From: JADGNF01 sp964582085
GTDB taxonomy: Archaea > Thermoproteota > Bathyarchaeia > Bathyarchaeales > Bathycorpusculaceae
Assembly: GCA_964582085.1 (NCBI GenBank)
Contig: CAZOPV010000019.1
Coordinates: 1-13,524, forward strand
DNA: 13,524 bases
Direction of reading: 5' to 3'
The number at the start of each line of letters is the position of its first letter. Within the stretch, counting starts at the first letter, position 1. Below the pieces are notes generated by a model. That model ran no database searches. It was not told where the DNA came from and saw nothing but the letters and a program-made list of their open reading frames with translations. Below are positions 6,939 to 13,169 of this stretch, piece after piece. Made by a program: the position numbers and the translations under genes.

Positions 6939-7396
6939 GGCGATACCCCGATGAGCTGCACTATGTTGGCAGTCACTATAGCTACGCCCATAAAGACAAT
7001 TACTGCGCTTAGGGAGGTGGTAGATAGTGATGCTAGACCGCTGATCCCGTGTCCTGATGTGCAACCTTCTGATAATCGTGTGCCAAACCCTACGAGCATC
7101 CCGCCTAAAGCCAGTCTCCAGAGTTGTACAGAGGTAGTCCAGAAACCTGTTGGCGAAAGCGTTAGCGTGTGAAGTAAAGCGCCTATCACCAGTCCAATTG
7201 CAAGGTGGAGCCGCCAGCTCCGTTCTTGGAGATTTCGTTCTTTCTGGAAGTGTTTTCTTTTTGAAAACCAAGAGAGGGTGGTTGTGAAGAAACTGCTTTG
7301 TGTTGCGTGGAACCCCGTTAGAATGTAGATCAAACTCACGCCAACCCCAACCAATATTCCGCCAATTAGGTAATGCTCTATTCCAAGAGGAAACAA
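6935..7396 (-). CDS. YeeE/YedE-type half transporter, first subunit
   Basis: 153 residues with about four membrane helices and the hallmark 'GFGTRLSEGCTSGHGISGLA' (103-122), with Cys112 as the conserved sulfur-binding cysteine. It starts at a TTG (7396): a strong GGTGAT ribosome site lies six bases upstream, and no in-frame ATG or GTG lies between it and the preceding in-frame stop. An ATG nearby (7399-7401 area) is out of frame and stops at once. It is 60 bases downstream of the persulfide dioxygenase gene on the same strand and overlaps the second half-transporter by four bases, so the two halves are probably made in equal amounts and assemble into one thiosulfate/persulfide channel. Direction of transport is unknown. 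Confidence 0.87.
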   Translation of the reverse strand: MFPLGIEHYLIGGILVGVGVSLIYILTGFHATQSSFFTTTLSWFSKRKHFQKERNLQERSWRLHLAIGLVIGALLHTLTLSPTGFWTTSVQLWRLALGGMLVGFGTRLSEGCTSGHGISGLASLSTTSLSAVIVFMGVAIVTANIVQLIGVSP

Positions 7397-7455
7397 GCCA
7401 TAATCACCACAGAATACTATAGAAAAGGGTCAGTTCATAAATCTTGTTAACAAGC

Positions 7456-8820
7456 TCATTTAACTAGGGGATACACGGCTTTCTTCCAAGCGTCAATACC
7501 GCCCAAAACATTGTATACTTTATCGAAGCCCTTTCTCAACAGCACGCTTGCCCCAAAACTGGACCTGTTTCCTGTCTTGCATATGACGAATACTGGTTTA
7601 TTCCGAGGGACTTTATCGGTCTGGTTCTGAAGTTTTCCTACGTAAATGCGAGCTGAGCCTTCGATGTGCCCTTCGTTCCACTCGTCTTCCCTGCGGACAT
7701 CTAAGACGAAAATGTCCTGTTTTGAGGATAGCACCAGGTTTAGATTTTGAACTGTTACAAGGTCGAGTTTGGCAACTGGTAAGTTTTCTTTGTACCAGCT
7801 CTCGATGCCGTTAGCAAGGTAGCCTTCCACGTTATCGTAGCCCATGAGATACAGGCTTCTTTCTGCAAAATCAGCCATTTCTACGTTCTCCGCTACAATT
7901 AGAATCGGTTTGTCGTACGGCAGAACCCAACCTGCATTAGAAATCCTGCTTGGCGGCAAGCTATACGACCCTTGTATGTGAGCGCCTCCAAAAGCAACTG
8001 GAGTTCTAACGTCAACGATGTATGCGCCGTTTTTCACTTTGTCGTTGAATTCAGAGGGCTTAAGGGGACGTGGGTTGCTCACAACACCACGTATGGGAGG
8101 ACCATGCAGATTATATTGCTCCATTTTCTTGAAATACGGCGGTGTTTCGTGCCGCTCAGCAACTTTGGCAGCTATGAACCGCGCCTTGCTGAGTTGCAGC
8201 ATGGGGTTTGTTGCTTTCTCAATGCCTATAGTGCTTATTTCTCTCTCGCTGATTTTTCCTCCGCATACTGATCCTGCACCGTGTGCTGGAAACACTATTA
8301 CACCATCCCCTAGTGGTAGTAGCTTTTCGAATAGGCTCTTGTACAACTTTTCGCTCATGATGTAAGTCATCTCAGCTCCCAAAAAATCTGTTCTGCCTAC
8401 ATCGCCTACGAATAATGTGTCCCCCGTGAAAACCATCACGGACGTATGGTCCGATTCACTGTCAAGAAGCACATAACAGGTGCTCTCCAATGAATGCCCA
8501 GGCGTGTGCAGCGCCAGTATCTTCAATGAACCTACTGAAAACTCTTGCTTGTCGCTGATTGTTGAGCCATAACCCCAATCTAAGCCTGGACCATGAAACA
8601 CCTGCGCTCCAGTTTCCTTGGCAAGTTCAACAGAACCTATAACGTAGTCTTCATTCCTATGGGTCTCAAAGATAAATTTTATTTTTGCTTCCCATTTTTT
8701 CGCGATTTCAAGATAAATCTCGTAATCCCTTCTGGGGTCTATTACCATCGCCTCATTTTTAGAGCTCAATATGTATGATATATGCGAGACTACTTCGGAC
8801 TTAACAGTTTGAATCCGCAT
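7456..8820 (-). CDS. CstB-like persulfide dioxygenase / double rhodanese
   Basis: 454 residues from ATG 8820. Residues 1-245 are a metallo-beta-lactamase fold of the ETHE1 kind, which oxidises persulfide to sulfite with one Fe(II). The likely iron ligands are kept: His54, His109 ('TPGH') and Asp134 ('FTGDTLFVGDVGRTD'). 'PAHGAGSVCGG' carries Cys186. Residues about 253-350 are a rhodanese fold whose active-site loop ('LIVAENVEMADF') has no cysteine; residues about 355-450 are an active rhodanese with Cys414 ('ICKTGNRS'). This dioxygenase-pseudorhodanese-rhodanese order and length match Staphylococcus aureus CstB. The usual HxHxDH motif reads THRNEDY (53-59). The frame extends to a TTG at 8835, but a GGTTGTGAT ribosome site lies just before 8820. 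First gene of the operon with the two YeeE/YedE halves. Expected action: cytosolic removal of persulfides, yielding sulfite or thiosulfate. Confidence 0.9.
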   Translation of the reverse strand: MRIQTVKSEVVSHISYILSSKNEAMVIDPRRDYEIYLEIAKKWEAKIKFIFETHRNEDYVIGSVELAKETGAQVFHGPGLDWGYGSTISDKQEFSVGSLKILALHTPGHSLESTCYVLLDSESDHTSVMVFTGDTLFVGDVGRTDFLGAEMTYIMSEKLYKSLFEKLLPLGDGVIVFPAHGAGSVCGGKISEREISTIGIEKATNPMLQLSKARFIAAKVAERHETPPYFKKMEQYNLHGPPIRGVVSNPRPLKPSEFNDKVKNGAYIVDVRTPVAFGGAHIQGSYSLPPSRISNAGWVLPYDKPILIVAENVEMADFAERSLYLMGYDNVEGYLANGIESWYKENLPVAKLDLVTVQNLNLVLSSKQDIFVLDVRREDEWNEGHIEGSARIYVGKLQNQTDKVPRNKPVFVICKTGNRSSFGASVLLRKGFDKVYNVLGGIDAWKKAVYPLVK

Positions 8821-8837
8821 AATTATCACAACCAACT

Positions 8838-8870
8838 AGTCACTTAGTATTGATTATGAGTTTAGTGACT
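8838..8870. promoter_or_regulatory. inverted repeat in the persulfide operon leader, possible operator
   Basis: AGTCACT (8838-8844) and AGTGACT (8864-8870) form a 7-bp inverted repeat with a 19-base spacer, between the presumed transcription start and the ATG. The same half-site core occurs in the palindrome TGACTAGTCA at 8936-8945. Bacterial cst and bigR operons are repressed by persulfide-sensing CstR or BigR, but no regulator gene of that kind is present here. Confidence 0.35.
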
Positions 8871-8901
8871 TTGTGCTTTAACTTTTTTGCCACCTGATAT
8901 G

Positions 8902-8909
8902 TATTTAAT
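8902..8909 (-). promoter_or_regulatory. TATA box of the persulfide operon
   Basis: On the minus strand the sequence around here reads ATATTAAATACATA, a good archaeal TATA box. A start about 25 bases downstream (near 8880) leaves a leader of about 60 bases before the ATG at 8820. TGATA (8895-8899) and TATCA (8916-8920) flank it as a short dyad. Confidence 0.45.
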
Positions 8910-8945
8910 ATGGCGTATCATATATTACCAAACGATGACTAGTCA

Positions 8946-9617
8946 GTTCTCGCCGGTTTTTTCCAAGAGGAATAACGGCTTGCTGTTACTATAAACGATC
9001 TGATACAACGAGCGCTCACTTCCGTATCATGCATTGACTCATAATATGAAACGGAACTAACACGGAATACCCAAATATCGGGTGATCTTTCAATTTCAGT
9101 TATTTGAGATTTTTTACTTGAGTCTTACTTCGTGCATCTACTATTCAGCTATCTAATTATTCATAGCCTTCCAACTGTTTTCTTATGCTTTCTGGTAGCA
9201 AGCGCTACTTGTTACTTTATGCGTCACTTTCCTCTCGTACGGTTAACTAGGCTTCCGCCATTATCATCTCAGTGTTCACGGGTTTCACTGACTCACTTCT
9301 GGATTAACTAAAATAACTGTCTGATCGATAAGTCTGTTAAAAAGTTAATACCCCCAACAGAATTGATCAACGCGGAAACATGTTATGCTTGAACGGCGCC
9401 TATGTGTTACTTTAAAACGCCTGTGAAATTTAAAGCTACAAGAAAAAACGTCCAAGGTTAGCTCAATCACTATACTCTAATAAACAGGCGGATTTATCTG
9501 CTTCATAATTATATTTCAGTGAACCTATTCCAAAAAGTAACTGTTGAAAAATATTGATAAGCAAGGCATAAACAGTGGCAACTTTCCAAACACAAAACTG
9601 AGCGGTAGAGTACCAGA
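8946..9617. other. gene-free region upstream of the persulfide operon
   Basis: No supported coding frame on either strand. It contains the rRNA-like stretch described separately (9183-9300) and a small hairpin with GTAGC/GCTAC arms and an AAGC loop at 9195-9208. The rest is AT-rich without visible structure. Confidence 0.4.
9183..9300 (-). other. possible degenerate 23S rRNA 3'-region fragment
   Basis: On the minus strand, short blocks appear in the same order as near the sarcin-ricin loop of 23S rRNA: GTGAGTCAGT (9296-9287; rRNA GTGAGACAGT), an ACTGAG, CCTAGT (9251-9246), GTACGAGAGGAA (9240-9229, exact to the archaeal loop), ACGCAT and GAAAGCAT (9191-9184; rRNA GAAAGCATCTAAG). The sequence between blocks does not match and spacing differs, so this is not a working rRNA. 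It could be a decayed fragment or a chance set of matches. GAGGAAAG is also a motif of RNase P RNA, but the other RNase P motifs are absent. Confidence 0.2.
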
Positions 9618-9980
9618 TCAAAGCTGCAATTCGTGTTTTGTGTTAATTACCTCTTTTAGGGTGCTCTTGAAGGTTTTTCCTATATCCTCCACGAATATAG
9701 CGCGGTTCTGAATCCCTTTTTGCACTGCCCCTGCCGCAACGAATCCTGCGCCTATTACTTCGCTTATTGGCGTAGGTTCAGGAAAGACAATTAACGCCAT
9801 TCCAATTTGGATAAGCTTAGATTTGTTTCCTTCGCGCCACAATTTTTTTGTGTCTCCAGCCCCTTGGGTTGTGTTCTGAATGGCGCTAAGGCATTCGTTT
9901 TTGCTTTCGTTCAACTCAGTTAAGGCTTTGATTGCTGTTTTGATTTTTTCTGTTTGCTCTTTTGCCGCATTGTTTTGCAT
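9618..9980 (-). CDS. hypothetical 120-residue protein with a hydrophobic hairpin
   Basis: I do not recognise a named family. Residues 1-40 are polar and helical with heptad-like spacing ('EKIKTAIKALTELNESKNEC'), perhaps a coiled coil. Residues about 53-88 are hydrophobic and glycine-rich ('KLIQIGMALIVFPEPTPISE', then 'VIGAGFVAAGAVQ'), either two short membrane-dipping helices around a Pro-rich turn or one broken membrane segment. The tail ('FVEDIGKTFKSTLKEVINTK') is amphipathic. Start is the ATG at 9980; a TTAAACAATA TATA-like sequence about 25 bases before it suggests a leaderless or near-leaderless transcript. It stands alone, with over 350 gene-free bases on each side. Protein-like composition and a proper promoter make it likely to be real. 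Confidence 0.65.
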   Translation of the reverse strand: MQNNAAKEQTEKIKTAIKALTELNESKNECLSAIQNTTQGAGDTKKLWREGNKSKLIQIGMALIVFPEPTPISEVIGAGFVAAGAVQKGIQNRAIFVEDIGKTFKSTLKEVINTKHELQL

Positions 9981-10355
9981 GTATGCTATAGAGGCATATT
10001 GTTTAATGAAAAACTTTTAGCCTAAAAAACCATGGATAAAACATCACTTTCAGGTTTTACACGACAAACTATTTGCTTGAAATCAATAAATTATGGAGGC
10101 ATTGAAAGGTAGTTTTTGCCTTGTATAGGCAAAATCATATTGCAACCGTTTATATTGACCACCTCACCTGCCGATAATTTCTAAAAGTAGTTTTTTACTA
10201 TATCAGAGTAGATGATAACTAGGTAAAAACATTTTGAACAAACAAAAGTTGCCTTCAGAGTGATTTAGATGAAAACTTTAGTGCTAAAAGACACGTCTAG
10301 CCTATAAAGAGTGCACCCTTGCAGCGCTAACAAATTCAAACTACTCCTCCCATTT
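9981..10355. other. intergenic region with a hairpin and a TATA-like box
   Basis: No supported gene of normal size. TTTTGCC (10114-10120) and GGCAAAA (10128-10134) form a perfect 7-bp hairpin with a 7-base loop. A plus-strand TATA-like GTTTATATTG follows near 10146. No tRNA or recognised RNA is seen; an unknown small plus-strand RNA starting near 10175 cannot be excluded. Confidence 0.3.
10265..10339 (-). CDS. possible 24-residue ORF with a strong ribosome site
   Basis: Five bases after the stop of the rubredoxin-fusion gene the minus strand has GGGAGGAG (10351-10344), an excellent Shine-Dalgarno sequence, followed four bases later by TTG and 24 codons ending in TAA at 10265. The product (MNLLALQGCTLYRLDVSFST plus four residues) has no known match in my memory. 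It may be a tiny gene coupled to the upstream one, or the relic of a longer downstream gene. Confidence 0.2.
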   Translation of the reverse strand: MNLLALQGCTLYRLDVSFSTKVFI

Positions 10356-12113
10356 TTAAAGGAATCTTCTTGGATCAGTATCTATATCTACAATTGTAGC
10401 GCGGTTGGCCGCAAGCGCTTTTTCCACTGCAGCTTCAAGTTGGCTTGGCTCTGTTACTTTGATGCCTACTCCACCTGCCTGTTCAGCGAAACTCGCGAAG
10501 CTAAAGTCGTACAACTCCGTTTGTACACTGGGGTAGCCTTCAACTTTTTGTTCCTGCATAATCATGCCCAGCTGCTTGTTGTTAAGTATGAACACTTTGA
10601 CGGGTAACTGGTACTTCAGCGCGGTTAAAAAATCGCCCATAACCATGGTAAAGCCACCGTCACCTGAAATACATACGACTTGCCTGTCAGGATACGCCAG
10701 CGCTGCAGCCATAGCTCCAGGTAAACCGAAACCCATAGAAGCCAATTGCCCGCTCATGACCATTTTCTGGGTTTTTTTCATCTGGAAATTTCTACCAAAC
10801 CACCAGCAATTTTCTCCTACATCCAAAGATATGACGGCGTCTAACGCAATTTTCTCGTTTAGCACCTTCATGATGTAGGGCGGACGAATGGGAATTGCGT
10901 TTGGATCCGCCTCACGCTGAATTTGTTCAAGCCAAGCTTGTTTTAGTTGAGCAATCTCGTTTAAGTAGGCTGGGTTCTGTTTTCGCTGCACTTTATCGGT
11001 AAGTTTAGGAAGCAGTATGGCGCTATTGCCTAGTAACCCCACTTCTACAGGGTAAGTTTTGGCTATCATTTTCATGTTGATGTCGATTTGCACAATTTTC
11101 TTTTGAGGCAATTTGGTCATTTCGCTAAATGAGGAGCCAACGACTATAAGTAAATCCGCTTTACGTACAAGTTCAGCTGAAGCAGTCGAACCCATGCCAC
11201 CGTGGCTACCCGCGCACAGCGGATGACTTTCGTCAATAACCCCTTTCGCCCTAAAGGTGGTTACAATAGGCGCGGAAATTTTTTCAGCTAACTGCAACAA
11301 CTTGTTCCCCTGACCTCTAGCTCCAAACCCTGCTACTATAACCGGGCGTTCTGCCTGGTTTACGACGTAAGCTGCTTTTTCAACAACTTTATCGTCTGCA
11401 CAAAAGGCGACGTTAGGCATGCGTCCTTCAAGCGGCTGAATTAGGGCATCATAAGGCAATTTCTGTACATCATTGGGGATGCCTATGTGGCTGACACCGC
11501 GATCCAACAGGGCATGCTTAAGAGCAAGAGTCGCCAGCATAGTAGTTTGGTCTTCTGACATGAGAATTTTATTGTAGACACATATGGGTTCAAAGAAACT
11601 GTACTGGTCAATCTCTTGAAGTGAACCTGGTCCTATTAACTGCCGTGCAACCAACCCAGTCAAAGCAAGAACGGGAGCATGATCTAAACTAGCATCATAA
11701 AGTCCAGTGGCAAGATTAGTGGCACCCGGACCTGAAACCCCTAAAACAGCTGCAACGTGACCTGTAAGCTTGCCGTAGGCTGAAGCCATAAACGCAGCAA
11801 CTTGCTCATGTCTCACCTGGATGTACCTAATTTTACCGTTTTTTCTTATAGCATCAACGACGCCCAACGTAGAAGTGCCTGGAACACCAAAAACGTAAGT
11901 TACACCCCACTCCACAATTTGGTCAACAAAAACTTCTGAAACAGTTCTAGCTTCCCTTTGTGGCTTTTCACTTTTTTCTGTAAGCAACACAAAAGCGGTT
12001 TTTGGAACACCACAAACGGGGCAAACCCACTCATCGGGCAGATCCAAAAATTTTTTTCCTTCTTTCTCTTCGTCATACACGTAGTTGCATACTGTGCACC
12101 TATATTTTGCCAT
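10356..12113 (-). CDS. rubredoxin domain fused to a pyruvate-oxidase-like ThDP enzyme
   Basis: 585 residues. Residues 1-45 are a rubredoxin with all four iron cysteines: Cys6, Cys9, Cys31, Cys34 ('CTVC' and 'CPVCG'). Residues about 57-585 are a complete thiamine-diphosphate enzyme of the acetolactate synthase/pyruvate oxidase family: catalytic Glu103 in 'RHEQVAAFMASAYGKLTG', a central nucleotide-binding domain (about 245-372, 'VAGFGARGQGN'), and the ThDP-metal motif GDGG (484-487) to NN (511-512). The last domain ('GDGGFTMVMGDFL', 'LPVKVFILNN', 'TELYDFSFASFAEQAGG') is closest, from memory, to PoxB. E. coli PoxB passes electrons to quinone through a C-terminal membrane peptide; that peptide is absent, and the rubredoxin probably takes its place as electron acceptor. 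Likely reaction: oxidative decarboxylation of pyruvate to acetate or acetyl phosphate; another 2-oxo acid is possible. Start is ATG 12113. Confidence 0.88.
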   Translation of the reverse strand: MAKYRCTVCNYVYDEEKEGKKFLDLPDEWVCPVCGVPKTAFVLLTEKSEKPQREARTVSEVFVDQIVEWGVTYVFGVPGTSTLGVVDAIRKNGKIRYIQVRHEQVAAFMASAYGKLTGHVAAVLGVSGPGATNLATGLYDASLDHAPVLALTGLVARQLIGPGSLQEIDQYSFFEPICVYNKILMSEDQTTMLATLALKHALLDRGVSHIGIPNDVQKLPYDALIQPLEGRMPNVAFCADDKVVEKAAYVVNQAERPVIVAGFGARGQGNKLLQLAEKISAPIVTTFRAKGVIDESHPLCAGSHGGMGSTASAELVRKADLLIVVGSSFSEMTKLPQKKIVQIDINMKMIAKTYPVEVGLLGNSAILLPKLTDKVQRKQNPAYLNEIAQLKQAWLEQIQREADPNAIPIRPPYIMKVLNEKIALDAVISLDVGENCWWFGRNFQMKKTQKMVMSGQLASMGFGLPGAMAAALAYPDRQVVCISGDGGFTMVMGDFLTALKYQLPVKVFILNNKQLGMIMQEQKVEGYPSVQTELYDFSFASFAEQAGGVGIKVTEPSQLEAAVEKALAANRATIVDIDTDPRRFL

Positions 12114-12148
12114 AAATCAAAACCCCAAGAAACATCAGTTGCAAGATA

Positions 12149-12161
12149 GTTATTATTTTGG
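12149..12161 (-). promoter_or_regulatory. TATA-like box of the rubredoxin-fusion gene
   Basis: On the minus strand the sequence reads CAAAATAATAACT. A start about 25 bases on would leave a leader of about 15 bases to the ATG at 12113. Resemblance only. Confidence 0.3.
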
Positions 12162-12712
12162 GTTTATGTACTTTTTGGATAAATAACTCGCTACACTCAA
12201 GCATCTTAGGATAAAATGTTGAGATATATTGGCAAGGCGTAAGAAACACACTGGGCGCTTTCGATACATGCGTTTCTATCTTAGTAATTCTAGGCAGTCT
12301 AAAAAATTTGTCTTAAAATTCAAGCAGCTATTCAATACTTTTTATCATAACTGTTACGCTCATGTCTAAGCCACCGCCGGTTTTCATTAGTTTGAGACAT
12401 GAACGCTACGTTCACATGAAACATGTCATTGTAACCAATTTTTGTTGGGTCAATTTGTATACAGCTTTTTAATATCTTACCGAGCGCTCAGAGCTCCAGC
12501 AAACCCTAAAGCAAGTGCTGCTCTAATGCTCTTAGTCGGTGCAATAGTGATAGTTTTAGTAGCTCAAAAAAATAAACATATTACAACTTTACGGCACAGT
12601 AGTAGGCTAAAAAGTAGAGAATGTATCAAGCAAATAATTCCATGTCCCAAAAACAACATTACTTTTTGATGTATTGCCTACAAAATTTATGTAAAATTCC
12701 GAAGTTTAGACT
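12162..12712. other. gene-poor region with clustered dyads
   Basis: No well-supported gene. Between 12360 and 12426 there are three inverted repeats: TCATGTCT (12360-12367) with AGACATGA (12395-12402), TGAACG-CTA-CGTTCA (12400-12414), and ACATG-AAA-CATGT (12414-12426). A plus-strand frame at 12442-12669 is listed separately. The rest is AT-rich without visible features. Confidence 0.35.
12442..12669 (+). pseudogene. possible membrane-protein fragment
   Basis: A 75-residue frame with only a TTG start and no ribosome site. Its middle, 'RAPANPKASAALMLLVGAIV' followed by 'IVLVAQKNK', looks like a Pro/Ala linker, a membrane helix and a basic stop-transfer end; the residues on either side do not look like protein. 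It may be the C-terminal relic of a membrane or surface protein. Chance is possible. Confidence 0.2.
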
Positions 12713-12722
12713 CAAAATAAAG
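12713..12722 (+). promoter_or_regulatory. TATA-like box upstream of sepF
   Basis: CAAAATAAAG would place transcription start near 12740, about 20 bases before the GAGGAG ribosome site (12763-12768) that serves sepF. Resemblance only. Confidence 0.3.
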
Positions 12723-12779
12723 AAACGCTTAACTGTACAAACGTAATACAGTAGCTTCTAGAGAGGAGCTACTTGCCAT

Positions 12780-13169
12780 ATTTGGGACCTGTTCCATAAA
12801 CCCAAAAAGGAAGATGAATCACTTATGGAAGAAAAACCAGAAGCACAATCTTCGGAAAATGCTGAAAACAAAGAAGAAAACTCCAAAACATACCTGAAAG
12901 CTATGCCCTTGCGCAGCCTAGAAGACCTGGAAGCAATAAAAGCAGAAATTAACAACGGAAACATCCTAATTTTGCGCATCACACCACTGGCAAACAAAAG
13001 CATTGAAGACGTAAAAAAAGCAGTTAACGATCTTTATGAATTCGCTGAATCCATAAACGGCGACATCGCCAGATTGGGCGAAGAACGCATAGTCCTCTGC
13101 CCCCCGAAAATTAGAATCTGGCGAGAAAAAACTCCAGTTAAAAACGAAACAGCGCCTACAGCAGCTTAA
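12780..13169 (+). CDS. sepF: archaeal cell-division protein SepF
   Basis: SepF polymerises on the membrane and anchors FtsZ at the division site. The core, 'YLKAMPLRSLEDLEAIKAEI' through 'GDIARLGEERIVLCPPKIRIW', is the complete archaeal SepF (DUF552) domain, followed by a short polar tail. The first ATG (12825) would give 114 residues starting in the acidic linker, without the amphipathic membrane anchor that SepF needs. The frame is open upstream to a TAG at 12759 and encodes IWDLFHKPKKEDESL just before the ATG. A GAGGAG ribosome site (12763-12768) lies eleven bases before the ATT at 12780, so an AUU start giving (M)WDLFHKPKK is my preferred reading, 129 residues; CTG 12789 is an alternative. 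No ribosome site suits the ATG. Its stop lies 14 bases inside the convergent FttA-like gene. Confidence 0.85.
   Translation: MWDLFHKPKKEDESLMEEKPEAQSSENAENKEENSKTYLKAMPLRSLEDLEAIKAEINNGNILILRITPLANKSIEDVKKAVNDLYEFAESINGDIARLGEERIVLCPPKIRIWREKTPVKNETAPTAA

Noticed and set aside
6939..7271. N-terminal extension of the second YeeE/YedE subunit
   Set aside because: It is arginine-rich, lacks membrane helices and lies over the first subunit in another frame; the ATG at 6938 overlaps the upstream stop and gives the normal family length.
7972..8365. Plus-strand frames of about 100 codons over the persulfide dioxygenase
   Set aside because: They are antisense to a strongly supported gene and show no protein character.
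9224..9240. GAGGAAAG as the start motif of RNase P RNA
   Set aside because: The other conserved RNase P elements are not found at the right distances; the longer match is to the 23S sarcin-ricin loop.
10201..10260. Possible C/D box guide RNA (GATGATAA near 10212)
   Set aside because: No CTGA box lies at a suitable distance on the same strand.
10564..10878. Plus-strand frame over the rubredoxin-fusion gene
   Set aside because: It mirrors the ThDP domain codons on the other strand.
12758..13003. Minus-strand serine-rich frame over sepF
   Set aside because: It is antisense to the SepF core, whose family match is clear.
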